In this document: positions 31,271 to 40,680 of the stretch, piece after piece
Numbering within the stretch: position 1 is the first letter of the stretch
How the letters are laid out: each line of letters opens with the position of its first letter
NCBI GenBank assembly: GCA_030407315.1
Contig: JALQPE010002365.1
Coordinates: forward strand, 1 to 48,519
DNA from: Asparagopsis taxiformis
Taxonomy: Eukaryota > Rhodophyta > Florideophyceae > Bonnemaisoniales > Bonnemaisoniaceae
Length of the DNA stretch: 48,519 nt
Direction of reading: 5' to 3'
Position numbers and translations under genes: made by a program
Notes under the pieces: generated by a model
Databases searched by the model: none
Told to the model about the DNA's origin: nothing
The model's input: the letters and a program-made list of their open reading frames with translations, nothing else

Positions 31271-32398
31271 GTTATGGGCCCAGAGGGCCAGGGTAAACCA
31301 AGGGAATTCCTGCAACCGCCCCCTCTCACTATATCCACAGACATCTTTCAATGGCGGAGCAATATCCGGAGCTGGGTTAGGCTGATAAGAAAGCTGGCCA
31401 AAGGCGGGGACATGAAGGCCAAAGCATTGAGCCAAGCGCTTGGAGAAGCTATATATCAGGCAGTAGACCCCTCCAGTAGATACCAATTAGACCTCGCCAT
31501 GAACAAAGGAGACCTGCTGATGGATCAGGCCGAATCAGACTCTGAACAAGATCTAGTAGTGGATACAATCATCAAGATTATTGCTAAAGAATCACCAACC
31601 GAGGGAATAAGACGATTGACAAATATGATTCAGGATATATATAAGTGTCGCAGACTCTCCAATGAAACTCCCCGATCCTACGCCAAAAGATTTGAAGGTC
31701 TGGTATCATTATACCTCAATAATTGCAGAACAAACGACTTGGAAAGGGACAACCAAATCTTTTCGATGGTACTCATAGAAAACGCTGGTTTCCAACAAAC
31801 AACCAAGGACAACATCCTTCTACAGCTATCCACAAGTGCAACCACGAAGACGCATTACCACCCTAAATCAACGCTGCAGCTGACTGTGGAATTTGCTCGA
31901 GAAATACAATCATTCATCGATAATTTTGCCGGTTCCAAGGATACAGAAAAAGAAAGAGATGTAATAGAAGAAGCAAAATGCATCGGAATTAAACTCCGAA
32001 ATGTATTGAAAAGGTCTGACTCTTCCCTTAAATTGGATAATACAACCTTCCAAATCTGCTTCCATGAAGCTGTAAACGCCGTATCACAAATAGAAGCCAC
32101 ACAAGATATTCCCAATCCACAAGAAAGCAAGACATCACTACTCCCGAGGAAAGCAATACTCCTAGGAGACCATAGACCACCAACATGGCATGGAAACAAA
32201 CGGCCATACCACAACTCCAACAAACGGAAAATGAATCGCAGGAATGACAAGCACAACACAAGATGTCACGAATGCAATCAATTTGGACACTGGAGAGGTG
32301 ATCCGGAATGCACCAAGTTTGATCCCTCTAAACGACGTAGGCATGTGGAAGAGAAACATGCACCAGAGAGAGACAACGAAGATAATTTTTTTCAATAG
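31256..32398 (+). CDS. gag: Copia Gag (nucleocapsid) protein
   Basis: 380 residues from an ATG inside the LTR (MEHMTVMGPEGQGKP) to TAG 32396-32398. The helical capsid-like body includes FQWRSNIRSWVRLIRKLA and SYAKRFEGLVSLYLNN. Near residue 340 a zinc knuckle, CHECNQFGHWRGDPEC, has spacing CX2CX4HX6C, a variant of the usual CX4HX4C form. Gag packages the element RNA into particles. The stop comes directly after a T7 run that can direct a shift into the protease-integrase frame. The LTR ATG means each solo LTR would also carry a start codon. Confidence 0.9.
   Translation: MEHMTVMGPEGQGKPREFLQPPPLTISTDIFQWRSNIRSWVRLIRKLAKGGDMKAKALSQALGEAIYQAVDPSSRYQLDLAMNKGDLLMDQAESDSEQDLVVDTIIKIIAKESPTEGIRRLTNMIQDIYKCRRLSNETPRSYAKRFEGLVSLYLNNCRTNDLERDNQIFSMVLIENAGFQQTTKDNILLQLSTSATTKTHYHPKSTLQLTVEFAREIQSFIDNFAGSKDTEKERDVIEEAKCIGIKLRNVLKRSDSSLKLDNTTFQICFHEAVNAVSQIEATQDIPNPQESKTSLLPRKAILLGDHRPPTWHGNKRPYHNSNKRKMNRRNDKHNTRCHECNQFGHWRGDPECTKFDPSKRRRHVEEKHAPERDNEDNFFQ
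32386..32392 (+). promoter_or_regulatory. Likely -1 ribosomal frameshift site
   Basis: T_TTT_TTT in the gag frame (codons AAT TTT TTT CAA TAG) is a classic X_XXY_YYZ slippery heptamer, four bases before the gag stop. A shift of -1 enters the protease-integrase frame, which is open through this point. Confidence 0.65.
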
Positions 32399-33942
32399 GG
32401 GTGAGGGCAAACCTGCCATCTGACCCAAACCCCATATTAGACGATGGCTCACCTACTTCACACGGTGGAATATCAGATGCTGCCAAATTCTGTAACATAT
32501 TGGGTATCCCGTTCAACATCAGACCACCTCGAAATGCATACCAACTAGGATGGGGCGTGGATTGCCTTGGTTCGAAACCAATAATCGGATCATGGTCTCT
32601 CACCGTGTTTGACATAAAAAGGCTACCTACAACATTCGATTTCGACCTTATTGAAGGAGACTCACCACTTATAATCGGATTGGACAAAAGAAAACATTCC
32701 AATACTCACAACCTCAGTCTTCAACCTTTCATCACATTCATGCGCCCTTCTGATACAAAGCCTCGAACCTTCACGACCTATATAACTCCAACAGATCAAC
32801 GATTAAGACTGCGATTACTACCACACAATGAAATGAAAATCTCCGGATTGCTCTCAACTTATTTTCCACCTCATTTAACATCTCCACTGGCCCTTGCCAA
32901 GAAGATACACAGATATTCACACGCAACATATCCAGAAATGAGGAGGCTGTTCAAACTGGCTGGGAAACTCACTCCCCCATTGGATAAAGCTCTAGAGAAA
33001 GTTTCTCTTGCATGTGAAATATGTACATCCCATGGGAAACCCTCTATCTCAAGAAAAGTATCCATATCAAGAATATCGAGTCATTTCAACAAAGAACTTC
33101 AGGTCGATTTTTTCTGGGTACAACTGAAGAGCACCAAAGTAATTTGCCTTCACATGGTCGACTCCTATACGTCATATTCTGAAGTTGAAATGACCAACTC
33201 TCGCTCACAAGATTTTATCACGAGGACAATACAAAATAACTGGATTTACAAACACGGTGCACCATCCTCCCTAGCTGGTGACAATGAACTCGATCGCGAA
33301 TCTACACGAGCGCTCTGCAGAAGGCACAACATCGAATTCCTGACACGGCCGACTCGCCGCCATAACAAAATTGGGGTAGTAGAAAGGAAAAATGGTGTAC
33401 TCAAGCTAATCATTGAGAAAATCTCCGAGGAACTGTCTGCTGCTGACACTTCGCTGTTACTATCACGAGCATGTTTTCTCTCCAACCTTTTCGCTGGATC
33501 CAAGACACTTAGCGCTTTCCAACTCGCCCGAGGATATAGCCCTTCCATACTCGGTGTACCGTCGACAATCGTCCCCCCCGAACTTGTCTCTGCATATCAG
33601 CAACAAATGGCAACACGCGCTTTGGAAAAATTACTCCGCACCCGTTCACCCAACAACATTCCACAACATCTACTTCCACCAGGCCGTCCCGTGTGGGTGT
33701 ACCACAAGTCTTCCAAGCATTGCGAACCCAACCAATGGCTGAAATGTAATGTTATATCTGCTCAAAAGCATTTTATCCTTGTACGCAGAGACTCTTCAAC
33801 CAAAGGACAGCCGATGAAAGTCGCATATGAGGACATCCGCCTTGCTCCAGAGGGACCTTTAGCTGAATCTCTATCGGCATGCACACTTGAGGAAGAGCTA
33901 GACTACCCTAACAGCCAACGACCGCTTGACAGCCTCACATAA
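32392..33942 (+). CDS. pol: Copia protease-integrase polyprotein
   Basis: The frame is open from before the slippery site to TAA 33940-33942. Counting from GTG 32401, the aspartic protease site is ILDDGSP near residue 13. The integrase has HHCC zinc ligands H170, H174, C205 and C208, and catalytic D236 (LQVDFFWV), D294 (LAGDNEL) and E328 (GVVERKNG). It cuts the polyprotein and inserts the cDNA. There is no ATG at its start, which supports expression by frameshift. It stops before RT, which is unusual for copia. Confidence 0.9.
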   Translation, partial: SIGVRANLPSDPNPILDDGSPTSHGGISDAAKFCNILGIPFNIRPPRNAYQLGWGVDCLGSKPIIGSWSLTVFDIKRLPTTFDFDLIEGDSPLIIGLDKRKHSNTHNLSLQPFITFMRPSDTKPRTFTTYITPTDQRLRLRLLPHNEMKISGLLSTYFPPHLTSPLALAKKIHRYSHATYPEMRRLFKLAGKLTPPLDKALEKVSLACEICTSHGKPSISRKVSISRISSHFNKELQVDFFWVQLKSTKVICLHMVDSYTSYSEVEMTNSRSQDFITRTIQNNWIYKHGAPSSLAGDNELDRESTRALCRRHNIEFLTRPTRRHNKIGVVERKNGVLKLIIEKISEELSAADTSLLLSRACFLSNLFAGSKTLSAFQLARGYSPSILGVPSTIVPPELVSAYQQQMATRALEKLLRTRSPNNIPQHLLPPGRPVWVYHKSSKHCEPNQWLKCNVISAQKHFILVRRDSSTKGQPMKVAYEDIRLAPEGPLAESLSACTLEEELDYPNSQRPLDSLT

Positions 33943-34014
33943 ACATTGTCCTGCATTCAAGCCAATACATCACCGCACCGGCCTATAGCACAAATATTCT
34001 GCAGTCCGACAATA

Positions 34015-34030
34015 CGGGGGTGAGGGAAGT
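34015..34030 (+). promoter_or_regulatory. Possible internal polypurine tract
   Basis: CGGGGGTGAGGGAAGTGAG lies in the 112-base gap between the two pol frames. It shares CGGGGGTG with the polypurine tract before the 3' LTR, and GGGGTGAGGG with the start of the protease frame (32399-32406). It may act as a second plus-strand primer. Confidence 0.35.
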
Positions 34031-34054
34031 GAGCATTGGTGTATTGTCGCTCCA

Positions 34055-35863
34055 ATGTCTAATAACACCCCACAAACCTCTCCAAAAGAGGTAAATCATG
34101 TTGTATCCGACAACTCAGAAGAGTATGATGATAAACAAAACAGGAGTGAAGCACCAGAAAAAGACATTGGGAACTCTGTGATCAAGGATATACCTCCCCC
34201 TTACTTTGAGGAGCTACAGTCAGAGAGGCAACGTTACCTTCGAGATATTGGTAAGGAGATTGGCACCTCACAAGTGACAAGAAAACAGTTGGAATTTGCA
34301 CCACCATGGATAGTTGCGGATTCATTTACAACTGAACATGACAGCAACTGGAAAGAGGCATACGACATCATTCCGGAAAAAGATGTTCAGAGTAATAGCA
34401 ACATAATAAGCTCTCACGTTGTATATAAGATCAAAACATCCGAAGATGGACGAAAGACCCTTAAAGCGCGCATAGTCCCACATGGAAATAGAGACCAGGA
34501 CAAAGAAGACATAAGAAAAGATTCCACTACCGCTCAATTCGATGCTATTCGCATGACACTTTCCGTCTCATCCATCCTCAACTTCCACCTCGGTATGGCT
34601 GACATAAAAGGCGCATATCTCCAGAGCGGACCAATTCGCCGTGAAATTTATGTAAGACCACCAAGAGAGTGGGGAGGCCATCGTGGTGTACTATGGAAAC
34701 TTAAACTACTTCCCTATGGGATTGTAGAAGCTGGACGACAATGGGCCACAACGATTGAAACATGGATGATCGAAAAGTATGGTCTTACCCGCGCCAACAA
34801 TATTAACCAAGTGTACTTACTCCGCGATAATTCAGGAAGAATAGTACTGATCGTGGCAAAGGTGACAGACGACTTCCTCATTGGTGGTTCCCAGAGCAAG
34901 ATAAAACATTTCACAGATACACTATCAAGTGAATTCAAAGTCGGGAAAACAAATTTCGGAGATAACTTCCACTTCAATGGATGTGAAATAAGCAGATCTT
35001 CGGTGGGAGATATAAATCTATCTATGAAGAACTACACCAGCAGAATACAACAAATTCCATTGTCAAGACAGCGACGGAAAGAATTACTTGAACCAGCCAC
35101 TTCAGACGAACGAACATTTTTCAAAAGTTTAGCCGGTACGCTTAACTTTCTAGGAAGCGGAGTACTCCCACCTGCATCATTTGCAGCATCATGGATGCAA
35201 CAGCAAACTCCTATTCTGAAGGTGACACATTTACATACAGCAAACCAACTAATGAAGGAGATACTCGAATTATCACCATCAATAACATTCCTTAAACCGA
35301 AAGAACAAGTCCGAGATGTATACGTTTGTTCCTTCACGGACGCAGCCTTCAACATTTCTCGAAGCAGATCTTATGGCCAGTCAGGGAGTATCACCGGACT
35401 GGCAATTGAAGTTAACAATAGTCCCGTCATCTATCATCCCATCGATTGGAGTAGCACAAAGCAGAAACGAGTCTGTTATTCATCTTATGGAGCAGAAGTC
35501 TTGGCTTGCGCTGATGCCGAAGATAGAGGATTCCACCTCAAAGAGTCATACTCTAGCCTCTTTCCGAAGTTGATAATTCCGCATAAGCTCCATGTCGACT
35601 CCAGAGCATTATATGACACTATAACAACTTTACACGAAGGGAAAGATTATAGGATACGCCAAACCGTCGATCGAATTCGTGATAGCTTTGAGTCAAGAGA
35701 GCTCGATACGCTAAAGTGGATACCTGGGGCACTGAACATCGCTGACGCACTTACCAAGCGCAATGTTACACTTTTCAGAATGATTAATACTACCTGCGCC
35801 ACTGGCGAATTAAGTATCGATATGAATGCAGGTTATGAAGTCAATAGCAGGACTTGGCGATGA
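34055..35863 (+). CDS. Copia reverse transcriptase-RNase H
   Basis: 602 residues from ATG 34055. RT begins near residue 95 (NWKEAYDIIPEKDV). The catalytic aspartates are D183 (MADIKGAYLQ) and D272-D273 in VTDDFLIGG, where the usual YVDD is replaced by VTDD. RNase H follows, with FTDAAF, YGAEVLA, LHVDSRAL and LNIADALTK carrying its acidic residues. It makes the element cDNA and removes the RNA strand. The frame is +1 relative to integrase and separated by 112 bases, so it needs its own initiation, a spliced RNA or reinitiation. No domain appears damaged. Confidence 0.92.
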   Translation: MSNNTPQTSPKEVNHVVSDNSEEYDDKQNRSEAPEKDIGNSVIKDIPPPYFEELQSERQRYLRDIGKEIGTSQVTRKQLEFAPPWIVADSFTTEHDSNWKEAYDIIPEKDVQSNSNIISSHVVYKIKTSEDGRKTLKARIVPHGNRDQDKEDIRKDSTTAQFDAIRMTLSVSSILNFHLGMADIKGAYLQSGPIRREIYVRPPREWGGHRGVLWKLKLLPYGIVEAGRQWATTIETWMIEKYGLTRANNINQVYLLRDNSGRIVLIVAKVTDDFLIGGSQSKIKHFTDTLSSEFKVGKTNFGDNFHFNGCEISRSSVGDINLSMKNYTSRIQQIPLSRQRRKELLEPATSDERTFFKSLAGTLNFLGSGVLPPASFAASWMQQQTPILKVTHLHTANQLMKEILELSPSITFLKPKEQVRDVYVCSFTDAAFNISRSRSYGQSGSITGLAIEVNNSPVIYHPIDWSSTKQKRVCYSSYGAEVLACADAEDRGFHLKESYSSLFPKLIIPHKLHVDSRALYDTITTLHEGKDYRIRQTVDRIRDSFESRELDTLKWIPGALNIADALTKRNVTLFRMINTTCATGELSIDMNAGYEVNSRTWR

Positions 35864-36084
35864 CTAGCAGCACGCACGCAATATGTTATCATTTTACTAC
35901 GCAGACACTACGCAAAGGGTTATAGCCCCTCGCATACATTGCATTAGCAATATAGAGAATACTTATACACATACGAACACATGTTAAGCACGGCATCGAC
36001 ATTACGGCAGCTCGCAAAGTTGCTCAAATAGCTCATAACAAGAAGAACAACAGCAAGAATGACTTACGATGGACTACAGTCATT

Positions 36085-36092
36085 CGGGGGTG
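36085..36092 (+). promoter_or_regulatory. Polypurine tract before the 3' LTR
   Basis: The short G-rich run CGGGGGTG abuts the LTR start, the position of the plus-strand primer in LTR elements. Confidence 0.6.
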
Positions 36093-36383
36093 TGTTGTAG
36101 ACTGCCCACTTTATCATAAGCACACACTTTTATGGCACGTATCTAATCGTGAATCGGCCACTAAGCAATTCACCACATATCCTCTATATGTGAATTGCAC
36201 TTACTGACAGAATGCAATACCGGCACTCCGATACAGTATAAATACCGGCTTCACCCCATACACAAGCGGGGAATAAAAAAGGAATAAGGGAAGCAACCCT
36301 CGGTCTTTACGTGCCGGCTGAACTCGCCTTGTTGATTACCCATCCCTCAGCATTCCCACCATTACAGAATGGAACATATGACA
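36093..36383 (+). repeat. 3' LTR
   Basis: 291 bases with no difference from the 5' LTR that I can find. It ends GAACATATGACA. Confidence 0.97.
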
Positions 36384-36388
36384 ACTGT
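36384..36388. repeat. Target-site duplication ACTGT (right copy)
   Basis: It matches 30975-30979, directly before the 5' LTR. Confidence 0.9.
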
Positions 36389-36539
36389 ACCTCAAACACC
36401 CCCAATACCACTCTAGCACGCATTTTCAGATACCTATCCCCGCTTCCACGGTGCACACCTCCATTCCATACCTACTTTTCTGCTCTACCGTACAGATTTC
36501 GTATAACCAGTCCTCATACTACCTCAGAATAGGGCAAAA

Positions 36540-37320
36540 CACCCCCTATCTCCTCGACCATGCTCTCCCCCATCACCTTTGAAACGTATTGTTCTTCAGT
36601 ACCCTCTCTCCTCTACCCTCAACCCTCTCCTTCGCCCTCTACACAAACTTCCCCTGCAGCTTACTCTTCCAAAACCTCTCACTCCCCATCCCGTACCCGA
36701 CCTGCTCCACCCCTCCCTCCCTCAGCTGCTCCATGCCCCCACGCCATCCGCATCTTCGATACCGTATACACCACCACCACCGGCCCACGCTCCCGCACTG
36801 CGGGGTGGCTCCCCCGCCGTATCCCCAGAAACCTCCCCGCTCTGAAACACATATCAACCCCCCACTTCGCACCCTTCCTCCCACTCCCCTCCCTCCCCAA
36901 ATACAATAACCCCCTTCTTCTCCATCACATCCCCACTCACCACAGCCAGAACAGACGCCACCCCCTCCCCTTCTTTCTCCTCACTTTCCTAAAAACCCCT
37001 CCTCTCGGCGCTTCAACCGCACCCTCCTACGGTCCCACCTAAACACCTCCTCCGCCCTCACTACCCCAACACCCCGCAGCGTCTCCCCAATCCCCATAAT
37101 ATGCTTGTCGGCACTCCTCTCCGAATCACAATCCATTCTAAACCCGCACTCCGTACATTTCCACCTCCCCCTGTACCATCCCAAGATTCCATCCCCCCAC
37201 AGAACACATCCTCATACCACAGAAGAATTTTCTTCCTCTCATACCTCATCCTTAAAACCTCCATCAGCTCCATGTAAATTTCGATGAAAATATTTTCTCT
37301 ACTATGCAATCTCAAACATG
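36540..37320 (-). pseudogene. C-rich tract with a zinc-ribbon-like fragment on the minus strand
   Basis: The plus strand is very C-rich, so long frames there are Pro/Ser/Leu strings and unlikely to be real. On the minus strand, 37315 downward reads MRLHSRENIFIEIYMELMEV, then in the next frame WKCTECGFRMDCDSERSADK. A C-x2-C-G followed by D and A residues recalls the C-terminal ribbon of TnpB/Fanzor-like proteins, but only this short piece is visible. It could equally be a chance match in skewed sequence. Confidence 0.25.
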
Positions 37321-37609
37321 TATGAGCCTATGCCTTTCCGCTTTGTCAACCCTGAATATTGGTACTCATGTATTCATAAAATAGGGCCACCCACATCCCT
37401 ATCCCGTTCTGCAAGCTTTACAAACCACTAGACGCATACTCCACAACTATACAACAAACACTACTCGCTATTTCAGACGACGCGGTACACAAGTAGCGTA
37501 GTGTCAACCTTCCGTGACGCCTTCCCTGATGCGTACAAGTGGGAAACACGTCTAGACGTATATCAGAACTGAGTGCGGGAATTTTCGGCACAGGAGATGC
37601 TGGGCCACC

Positions 37610-39545
37610 AAATTGATTTTTCGGAAATTTTAGAATTTCTGGGCTGGCCAGCAATGCAATCGAGCTGGACATCCACCGGACGTCCATTTCAGGTTGGTCG
37701 CGAGAGGGTGGGGCGGGACCATGATGAAACAAGGACCAAGACCTTTCCCTGACGTGTTGAGCCTGAAATCGACCCTTCGTGAGACGCGATTTTGGCTTAC
37801 AGTTGGTGCTAATAGAAGCCAGTGATAGCCCCGATCGGGGCGGCAGCCGGCTCCGGCTTACAGTTGGTGCTTACAGACGCCAGTGATAGCCCCCGATCGG
37901 GGCGGCGGTCGGTTCCTGGGGCCGTTGTGGCCAAATTAGACACCCTGATTTGAATTAAAATTTGGGCTATTCTCAAAAACATGCACATGTGAACATGTTT
38001 TTGAGATGGGGGTGTGCCGTACGGCACAATCGACCCGCCCAAATCGTTGATTTTTGCAAGATTTTTTGTGCCCGAAATTTTAGAATTTCTGGGCTGGCCA
38101 GCAGTGCATCTGAGCTGGACATCCACCGGACGTCCATTTCAGGTTGGTCGTGTGCTGCCTACATCCACGCATTGCAGAAACTAAGCCAGCGGGTTCACTA
38201 CTAATACAAAGTACACGGAATATGAGTAACGTGATAGGTGAGTAGTGTTTGTGTTGAGGGAGTAAGGCGGGACCATTATGAAACACGGAAGAAGATGCGT
38301 ACCTAGCATAACTTAGGCTTGAAGCCTGGAATCGACCCATCTTTCGGCGCCATTTAGCCTCACAGTTAGTGCTTACAGAAGCCAGTGATGACCCCGCTCG
38401 GGGCGGCGGTCGGTTCCTGGGGCCGTTGTGGCCAAATTAGACACCCTGATTTGAATTAAAATTTGGGCTATTCTCAAAAACATGCACATGTGAACATGTT
38501 TTTTGAGATGGGGGTGTGCCGTACGGCACAATCGACCGCCCAAATCGATGTTTTTTGCAATATTTTTCTGTGCCCGAAATTTTAGAATTTCTGGGCTGGC
38601 CAGCAATGCAATCGAGCTGGACATCCACCGGACGTCCATTTCAGGTTGGTCGTGAGAGAGCGGGGCGGGACCATGATGGAACAAGGACCAAGACCTGTCC
38701 CTGGCGTATTGAGCCTGAAATTGACCCTTCGTCAGACGCCATTTAGCCTTACAGTTGGTGCTTACAGAAGCCAGTGATAGCCCCGATCGGGGCCGGTGGC
38801 CGGTGCCTGGGGCCGTTGTGGCCAAATTAGACACCCTGATTTGAATTAAAATTTGGGCTATTCTCAAAAACATGCACATGTGAACATGTTTTTGAGATGG
38901 GGGTGTGCCGTACGGCACAATCGACCCGCCCAAATCGTTGATTTTTGCAAGATTTTTTGTGCCCGAAATTGTAGAATTTCTGGGCTGGCCAGCAGTGCAT
39001 CTGAGATGGACATCCACCGGACGTCCATTTCAGGTTGGTCGTGTGCTGCCTACATCCACGCATTGCAGCAACTAAGCAGGCGAGTTCACTACTCATACAA
39101 AGTGCACGGAATACGAGTAACGTGATGGGTGAGTAGTGTTTGTCGTGGAGGAGTAAGGCAGGACCATGATGGAACAGGGGAAACGATGTCACCCTAGCAT
39201 AACTTAGGCTTGAAGCCTGGAATCGACCCATCGTTAGGCGCCATTTAGCCTTACAGTTAGTGCTTACAGAAGCCAGTGATGACCCCGCTCGGGGCGGCGG
39301 TTCCGGTGCCTGGGGCCGTTGTGGCCAAATTAGACACCCTGATTTGAATTAAAATTTGGGCTATTCTCAAAAACATGCACATGTGAACATGTTTTTGAGA
39401 TGGGGGTGTGCCGTACGGCACAATCGACCGCCCAAATCGATGTTTTTTGCAATATTTTTTTTGCCCGAAATTGTAGAATTTCTGGGCCGGCCAGGAATGC
39501 ATCTGAGTTGGACATCCACCGGACGTCCATTTCAGGTGATCGTGT
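37610..39545 (+). repeat. Satellite array with GTGCCGTACGGCAC palindromes, downstream of the ParB-dioxygenase gene
   Basis: Units of about 400 and 500 bp alternate. Each shares a core: TTTGAATTAAAATTTGGGCT, the inverted repeat CATGCACATGTGAACATG, the perfect palindrome (38014-38027, 38516-38529, 38905-38918, 39408-39421), the CGAAATTTTAGAATTTCTGG segment and GGACATCCACCGGACGTCC. They differ in spacer: type A has GTGTGCTGCCTACATCCACG, type B has GAACAAGGACCAAGACC. The spacers also carry CCCCGATCGGGG-like palindromes. The core is far better conserved than the spacers. Confidence 0.9.
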
Positions 39546-39811
39546 ATCGTGCACGTCCAGCCATTACCAGAAGCAAGTTGGCGATGAAGCACGTATAAAC
39601 CCAATTGTTCTGCTATTTCTAGCATAGACCATCGAGTCTAGAGATGTGAGGGAATCGTCCTGGAATCATGCTCCAACCCACTAGGGAATGGACAATCTAG
39701 TTTGAAAGCATGGAACGGAAGTGCATTATAGTAGGTTCATAGATTGAAAGTGATAAAGGAGATGATTATATTCTCGATAATTGTTTGCTAAAGTAGTTGT
39801 TGTTAAGATAT

Positions 39812-40680
39812 CTAGCCGTCGGAAAACTGTTCTTCCTCTTCGTCCTCACTATGATAGTGAACTAGATATCCAGGTTGTCCCGGCAGAAGAGGCACTACCG
39901 GGGCCACACTCGGTGTGTGCATTACATCCTTGCGAGGTTCTGTCGTCTTCATCCGCATCATTCGGAGCTGCCCTGTCTTCGGCCTACCATCTTTCTTGAC
40001 CGGGATGGGAACAACTGTCTTGTGGCGAACATTGACAGGTGCCGGTTGACTTTGCCTTGCAGACCGGCGCGGAGCATTGGCGATGACTTCTTCTTCGAAT
40101 CCCAACCGCCTGATGAAACCAAACGAAACATTGTCGGGAATCGGATACGACGCATTCCTGAAATACGTGTGATACCTCGTTGTCGTGTGTGACACAACTC
40201 TGTCGACATGCCCTGCCCCGGCATGTTGTACATGGCCGTGACCGATGAAGACTGAACGTGGCGGAACGATTACCTTCTTCAGCTTCATCGTCTTGGCGTA
40301 CATATCTAATTCCAGCGCTTTGGAAAAGACGTACTTGTGGGACCCTGGACACACCCAGATAGGGAATGGGTCATCTCCGTTGGCAATAACAAAGTAACCC
40401 GGAAGTTGATCTTTGCGGTCGCGAGGAGGAACAGGGAAATCATTGTGTGGGACCTGCCGAGGACACCCCTTTCCCGTTATCAAAAACCGTCCCCCAGATG
40501 CCGGCATGACAAGTTTTTCTCCCGGTAAACCGCACTCCTCCAGCCCTGTCAGCCGGACAAGGATTCCCAACCACACATCCAGCAGGGCTCGCCGCGTCAC
40601 AAACTTGAACCGGTCGATATGCGTCTCATCGTTCTCGGCATAGTCAACCAGCAGTGGCGCGTAGACGTGAAGCGAGCCCT
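39812..40680 (-). CDS. 2OG-Fe(II) dioxygenase domain, C-terminal part of the ParB fusion
   Basis: A good frame extends upstream of the ATG at 40600 to about 40680 (EGSLHVYAPLLVDYAENDET...), overlapping the ParB frame, so the two are one gene split by a one-base slip in GAGGGGAGGGC. The double-stranded beta-helix shows the HxD iron site (CPRQVPHNDFP), a GYFVIANGDD...IWVCPGSHKYV strand pair, the distal His region (VPPRSVFIGHGHVQHAGAGH) and an Arg in TTRYHTYF that could bind 2-oxoglutarate. The tail is basic, then ends acidic (EDEEEEQFSDG). Such enzymes hydroxylate or demethylate DNA, RNA, proteins or small molecules. DNA or chromatin is suggested only by context. A relative lies at 10645-12811. 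Confidence 0.75.

Larger units (their letters stand above)
30980..36383 (+). mobile_element. Complete Ty1/copia LTR retrotransposon
   Basis: Identical 291-bp LTRs start with TG and end with CA. The five-base target duplication ACTGT lies at 30975-30979 and 36384-36388. Between them are gag, then protease-integrase, then reverse transcriptase-RNase H. Integrase before RT is the copia order. All three frames are open over their full length, so the copy looks young and may be competent. Coding is split into three frames instead of the usual one. It inserted 3' of the orphan-gene element. Confidence 0.95.

Noticed and set aside
36560..37042. 160-codon plus-strand Pro/Ser/Thr-rich frame
   Set aside because: It lies in a C-rich tract, where stop-free frames are expected by composition.
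37809..39231. Several open frames of 80-210 codons over the satellite arrays (also at 692-1030, 2115-2660 and 44077-45335)
   Set aside because: The same peptide (GTPPSQKHVHMCMFLRIAQI) repeats because the satellite repeats. Frames differ between units and no domain is seen.
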